Under the pieces are notes generated by a model. It was not told the origin of the DNA. It saw nothing but the letters and a program-made list of their open reading frames with translations, and did not search any database. The translations under genes and the position numbers were made by a program. Source: Aquila chrysaetos chrysaetos (Eukaryota > Chordata > Aves > Accipitriformes > Accipitridae). From it: a stretch of 64,000 nucleotides of DNA. The stretch lies in the NCBI RefSeq assembly GCF_900496995.4, contig NC_044027.1:8580743-8644742 (forward strand), written 5' to 3'. Below are positions 59,601 through 64,000 of the stretch, in pieces. Within the stretch, counting starts at the first letter, position 1; every line of letters begins with the position of its first letter.

Positions 59601-62600
59601 CTCTGAGATGAGCCTGGTCCTGCCTTTTCTACACCCTGTGCGGGGCAGCTGTGTACAGCCAGAAGATCTCTCCGGAGCTGCCCCTTCTGATGCTTCCCAT
59701 GCTCCTCTCCACATCTGCCTACCCATGCTCCAAGGAGTCTGTACCTGCTCTTAGTCCCTGGTGATGCCTCTCTGGAAGATCTTTGCCTGTTCTTATTTTA
59801 TGCATTAACAAGTCTGTGGTTGGTATCATGAGACCAGAGTCCAATTAAACCCCAGTTCCCCTCTCACCACAATCAATTCCTTTGCCAGTCGCTTCAGCAT
59901 CTCGTTCTGCCCATAGCAGAGGTAGCTGTGTGTGTAGATGTTGTAGTTATACCCATACAGCATGAACTTGGAGGCGTCATTCCAGTTTATCACTGAATCT
60001 CTGGGCATAAAGCTGATTTGAGTGGATGCTCCTCCAAGATCCAGCGCCCCCAAAATGTTGGCCGCCTCTGGACGAACCCATGTGTGTGCTTTGGGGGAGT
60101 ACTGCCAAGGCGAGACAGGAGAGGAAGAGGAGTAGTACATGTCTGGGCTTACTTGCCCTGAGCAAAATTCTCATCCCATTGAAGTCAGTAGGATTTTGTT
60201 ACTAAATTCAACAGGTATTCAACTCAATTATTTCCTTACACGAGGCCCCACTGCCTTCCCTGCCCAACCAGCCTGGCCATTTTTCAGAGCCAAGAAAAAA
60301 CAGAGATTGAACTGTCTGATGGTCAAGATGTGCCAACATGCTGTGGGCTTATGTGGCTCTGAGTCACCAGTCCCCAGACCAAAGTGCTGGTGGGGACCTG
60401 GCTTGAAGGGGCTGCCCTTCCTGAAGAGCAAGCTGCAGGGGCACTGGTGCAAGGGGAATGACAGAAATCCTCCAACAGCACCTGCACAGGAGCCCGACGG
60501 TGCCAGCACAGCTCTCAGCTGTGGCAGCGTGGGGATAGAGGGCAACAGGAAAGAGGTTTGGTTCAAGCTTCCTTCAGATTGGCACATTGAACCAAAATTG
60601 GAGTCTCCCAGCAGCACACGGAGATGGACCTTCCCAGGGCAGCGAGACAAAGCCCAGCAGGAGCAAACGGTCCCCACTGGGCCGCATGGCTGACCTTGCT
60701 GTCCCCAGGAGACCCTCTGTCTACATAGTGCGGACATGTGCCCTTAGCTCTTAACAGAGACACCCCCATTCCTGATTTCTCCCTTCTCTTTTGCTGTAGG
60801 TAAGCCTACAGTGCTTCCCCTAGATCATTCCCGAAAGCCATTAACCCTGATCTTTCCTGCACTAAGCAAGCTTAAGAAAAATCAGAAAAACTGTATTAGC
60901 AAAGAAGGAGTGAGTGCTTCGCCTTTCTCCCACCTTAGTGAAGGAGTCCAGCAGGTAGTTGATGGTGATCCAGCCATAAGCCCCCTCCTCCTCTCCTGTA
61001 AGGATTTGAGCCCCTTTGAAAGCCACAGGGTACTCTCGCATGGTTTTAGCAACTTCAGCCAGGACTTGATCTGCCACTGAGCTGTTCTGTTCCCTAAGAA
61101 GGACTCAAAGGTCAGGACACATACCCAGCTACATCAATACTACAGAGGAAACACATGGAAACAGTCTGTTTTTTTCCCAGTTCCACATACTCCATTTTTT
61201 TGCAACAAGCAGTTTGAGTGAGATGATATTTCCTGCTACATAACTTGTCAAAGCTGCTCGTACAGTGTAAATCCCAGCTGTCTAGACTTGGCATTACAAA
61301 TCCAGGAGCAATAGTAATCTCTTCCCTCCAGTGCAGCTTGATCCCAGTCACATAAAGGTTTGCCAGGCCACCCTTCACTACCTAAGTATCTTCATAGTTC
61401 TGGAGGCCAGAGGTGATTGTGCTGCAAAACCCAGGTTTGAACATCACCCAGTGACTGCACCAAAGCCAGGACTGGTTGCTGAGCTTGAGTGGGTCTTTCA
61501 GGAAGGTGCCAGCCTGGTTTCAGACCTCTGAATGGGGAAGATGTCTTGGGGCTGCTGGCATGTGCTCGCTCTCTGAAGTAAGTAACCTTCAGGCTATGAC
61601 CCAGCTCCTTCCCAGGGAAGGGGTCTGATTGCCAGGGCACAGAAATAATGTTAGATATCTGCAACCATAAAACCAAGAACCATGAAATGAAGGTTGACAT
61701 TTGAAGAGAGCTAATACTGGCTGGTGAAAGTTAAGGGCAGGTCCTGCAACACCCTGTTGCCTCCTACCTCTGCCCCACTCCCCCACCAGCACCCATCCAT
61801 CTGGGCAGATGGCACATCTCCTGGTGGCATCTCAACTCCCTTGTGTTTAAGGAATAATGAAGAGCAAACAAAGAGCTCTGAGAAGCATTTCTTGCTTGGA
61901 ACTGGGCATGCAGCACCATCTTGGGATGTGGGGTCCCAGGATGCCAACAGACACCTCTGAGAAGCCTCTCTGCCCCAGGGCCAATCGCTCAGGACAGCTC
62001 AGCCACCTGTGTGTCCCCACCAGGCTGCCTTCTCCCCACTCCGCAGTCGCTTGCTCATGGCAGCATGAGAGCTGGGAGCTCCTGGCAGCCTGGCCCCGTG
62101 CAGGACACTGTGTCCTGGCAGTGGCTGCTTGCAGCTCTGTCACTGCTACGTCACCCCTGCGCCCCACAGCGATACCTCAGTAGCCTCATGCCTGCTGTTG
62201 CTCCAAGATAAGCTGGAACATCCCTCTGTTTTGCAGCAGGAACAACCTTCAGGGCTTTATCCAGGCACTCCCTTAGGGAATCACCGGCTTTTGGGGGATC
62301 GTTGGCATAGCTTGATATGCCTTGCCCTGGAAGAGAGACAGGCTGACAGGAATGGCTGGGGACAGGGATGTGGGAGCAAGGGGGCACAGGGCAGTGAGGT
62401 CTGTCACCTCCTAGCAACAAAGGGTGCTTTTCCAGGGTCCCCTGGTCACCTGACACCTGCCTGACCCACACTTATGTTCCTCTCCTATAGCCATCCCCAC
62501 ATCTCCCATGCTTTCAGCAGTGTCCCCAGCTCTATGGGTGAGACCTTCCCTGGCCAGGACAGCAGCCTGGGCAGCTGGCGGCAGTTGAAAGTGGAGGAAT

Positions 62601-64000
62601 GAATCCAGAGCAACACCAAGGTGCTTCAGTCCCACCAAGCGTGTGGGCACTACATGGTGCTGAGGGCTCTCCAGCCATGAGCGAAGCCAGCGGGGAGTCA
62701 GAGCCAACCCTGCCTGCAGCCAGGGCTCCCCACCATGCCAGCCTGATGGACAGAGCTGCCCAGCGTGGACAGGCCAACAAGAGGAAGGGCCAGGTCATCC
62801 CACCCACCACATGAACACACAAGGCAGCACCAAGCTCATGGCAGGGGGATACTGACCCTGGACCTCACAGGACAAGGTCTGGCTGACCACACCGGTGTCG
62901 TTCTCCTTGTCTGAATCCCACTCGTAGACAAACAGAGAGGTGTGAGACGAGCCTGCATCAAACACCATCCCATACTGGAAGGAAAAACCAAGATATCACA
63001 CTGGCGGGAGGAGCAGCAGCCTGGCCCTGGCCCCACCATGGCCCAGCCAGGGTGGTGGAGCCAGAGGATGCCCCAAAAAATATCTCTCTAAGGCACAGCT
63101 ATCTGCACTGTGGCAGAGCAGAGCGGTGCCAGTGCGTGGCCTCAGCATGGGCATTTCTCATGGCAACTAAAGGAATTTTTTGTTCCCTCTCCTGAGGTCT
63201 GTGCAGCAATGCCAGCTCACACAAACATTTTCTTGGTTGTTTCCTCATGCTTTTTTATTTTCTTTCTTGGTTACATACCTTTTGTGTCTACACTGGCCCC
63301 ACCTTGGGGTCAGGAACTCTCCTATTGCCAGTGCCCTCTGCTACCCACATGGCTGCACCCAGCCTGGGCAGAGACTGGCAGGGCCACACCAGCCCCAGTC
63401 CAGCAGCACCCAGCCGCGTGCCTCTCCCCCATAAAGCCCTCCACGTCACCCTAAAACCATGCCAACCCTCTTCCAGAAGCCAGGGTGGGATGCCAAGCTG
63501 CAGGGGAGGGACGGGGAGGAGCCACGATGCTTGTGCTGTGATGTGAGTGAGTTAGGACAGGCTGGTGGGAGCTGGCAGGAACAAAGGCCATGTGGAGGTG
63601 CATTGCACTGCAGTGCGGTGCTCCGGGAGGGCAGAGGAAGCTGGGCAGGGCTTTGTCCCACCCATCTGCCCCAAGGTAATCTCCTCCAAACATGTCAAGT
63701 GCATACCATGGTGGCTAGTTTGAGAGGAGGCTTCCTCTCCTGACTTCACAGTGGCCAGGCTCTATTTCTTCTGTCTGCATCTTGAGATGGAAAGAAAACA
63801 CCCACCCAGCTACTACAAGGCAATTCTTACCGACCCACCCTCACCTCCTAACCCCGAAGATAAGCTGTTGTCTCTGAGCACCTGCCCAAGGTGACTGGTC
63901 TCTGCAGTGGTGCTCGGGGACCTTCTTTTGGGCTCACCTTGACCGTGGGTGGCAGGGTGACATCTTCAATATTCACCAGGCTGAGAACAAGGGCAATGAT
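56690..64000 (-). CDS. ENTPD8-like ecto-nucleotidase, copy 3 (9 coding exons, first one cut by the window edge)
   Basis: Third ENTPD8-type ecto-nucleotidase. Exons (minus): 63938 to beyond 64000 (partial), 62857-62974, 62176-62326, 60934-61093, 59868-60101, 58544-58816, 57940-58050, 57132-57269, 56690-56872. Phases match throughout. The visible part of exon 1 ends [13 protein letters not shown], after the N-terminal anchor. Apyrase regions: [45 protein letters not shown] and [14 protein letters not shown], all with catalytic residues present. Exon 6 is longer (91 codons against 88) and the [12 protein letters not shown] segment differs from copies 1 and 2, resembling mammalian ENTPD8. The protein ends at LLLLLWV inside the C-terminal anchor, with essentially no cytoplasmic tail. 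It shows no conversion tract with the other copies. Which of the three is the strict orthologue of mammalian ENTPD8 cannot be settled without a tree. Confidence 0.92.
59335..59690 (-). mobile_element. CR1 LINE fragment in intron 5 of copy 3
   Basis: The plus strand reads like the reverse complement of a CR1 3' region: CACAGAGTAGTTGAGGTTTG at the end, then GAATATCTCCAAGGATGATG, ACTCCACAGCATTTCTGGG and CCCGTTGCCTCTTGTCGTGTC. The right border is approximate. It is in the same orientation as the host gene and shows no open frame. Confidence 0.8.

Overview
The window is nuclear DNA of a bird. The evidence is CR1 LINE tails (the commonest avian retroposon), spliced vertebrate genes with GT-AG introns, and an ENTPD8 gene that resembles the chicken oviduct ecto-ATPase. 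The order (minus-strand gene, NOXA1, ENTPD8) matches the human 9q34.3 neighbourhood and is expected on an avian microchromosome. I worked by eye: exon borders come from reading frame, splice sites and phase, and family calls come from recognised motifs, with no database search.

Layout. (1) 1-20,160 is AT-rich and mostly intronic or intergenic. Several spliced coding-looking segments on the minus strand suggest a multi-exon gene running off the left edge. I could not identify it. (2) 20,170-21,860 is a CpG island holding a probable bidirectional promoter, with a minus-strand first-exon donor at 20,871 and the NOXA1 start codon at 21,570. (3) 21,570-37,273 (+) is NOXA1 in 15 coding exons, 508 residues, apparently intact. 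It encodes an SH3 domain in the middle that mammalian NOXA1 lacks and p67phox has. (4) 38,850-44,938 (-) is ENTPD8, 9 coding exons, 493 residues. (5) 48,938-54,506 (+) is a second ENTPD8-like gene, 9 coding exons, 502 residues. (6) 56,690-64,000 (-) is a third ENTPD8-like gene, missing only the start of its first coding exon beyond the right edge.

NOXA1 is the activator subunit of NOX1-type NADPH oxidases. The three ENTPD8-type proteins are cell-surface enzymes that hydrolyse extracellular ATP and ADP, so the right 26 kb is a small cluster of ecto-nucleotidases. All three keep the five apyrase conserved regions.

The most striking structure is a 921-bp inverted repeat (42,335-43,255 and 50,467-51,387). 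It is identical wherever I compared it and has no net indel over its whole length. It covers exons 3-4 and their introns of ENTPD8 and of the second copy. A second, 98% identical tract covers exon 6 of the same two genes. These point to recent gene conversion between oppositely oriented paralogues. Recombination between the arms would swap exons 1-2 and the shared promoter region of the two genes.
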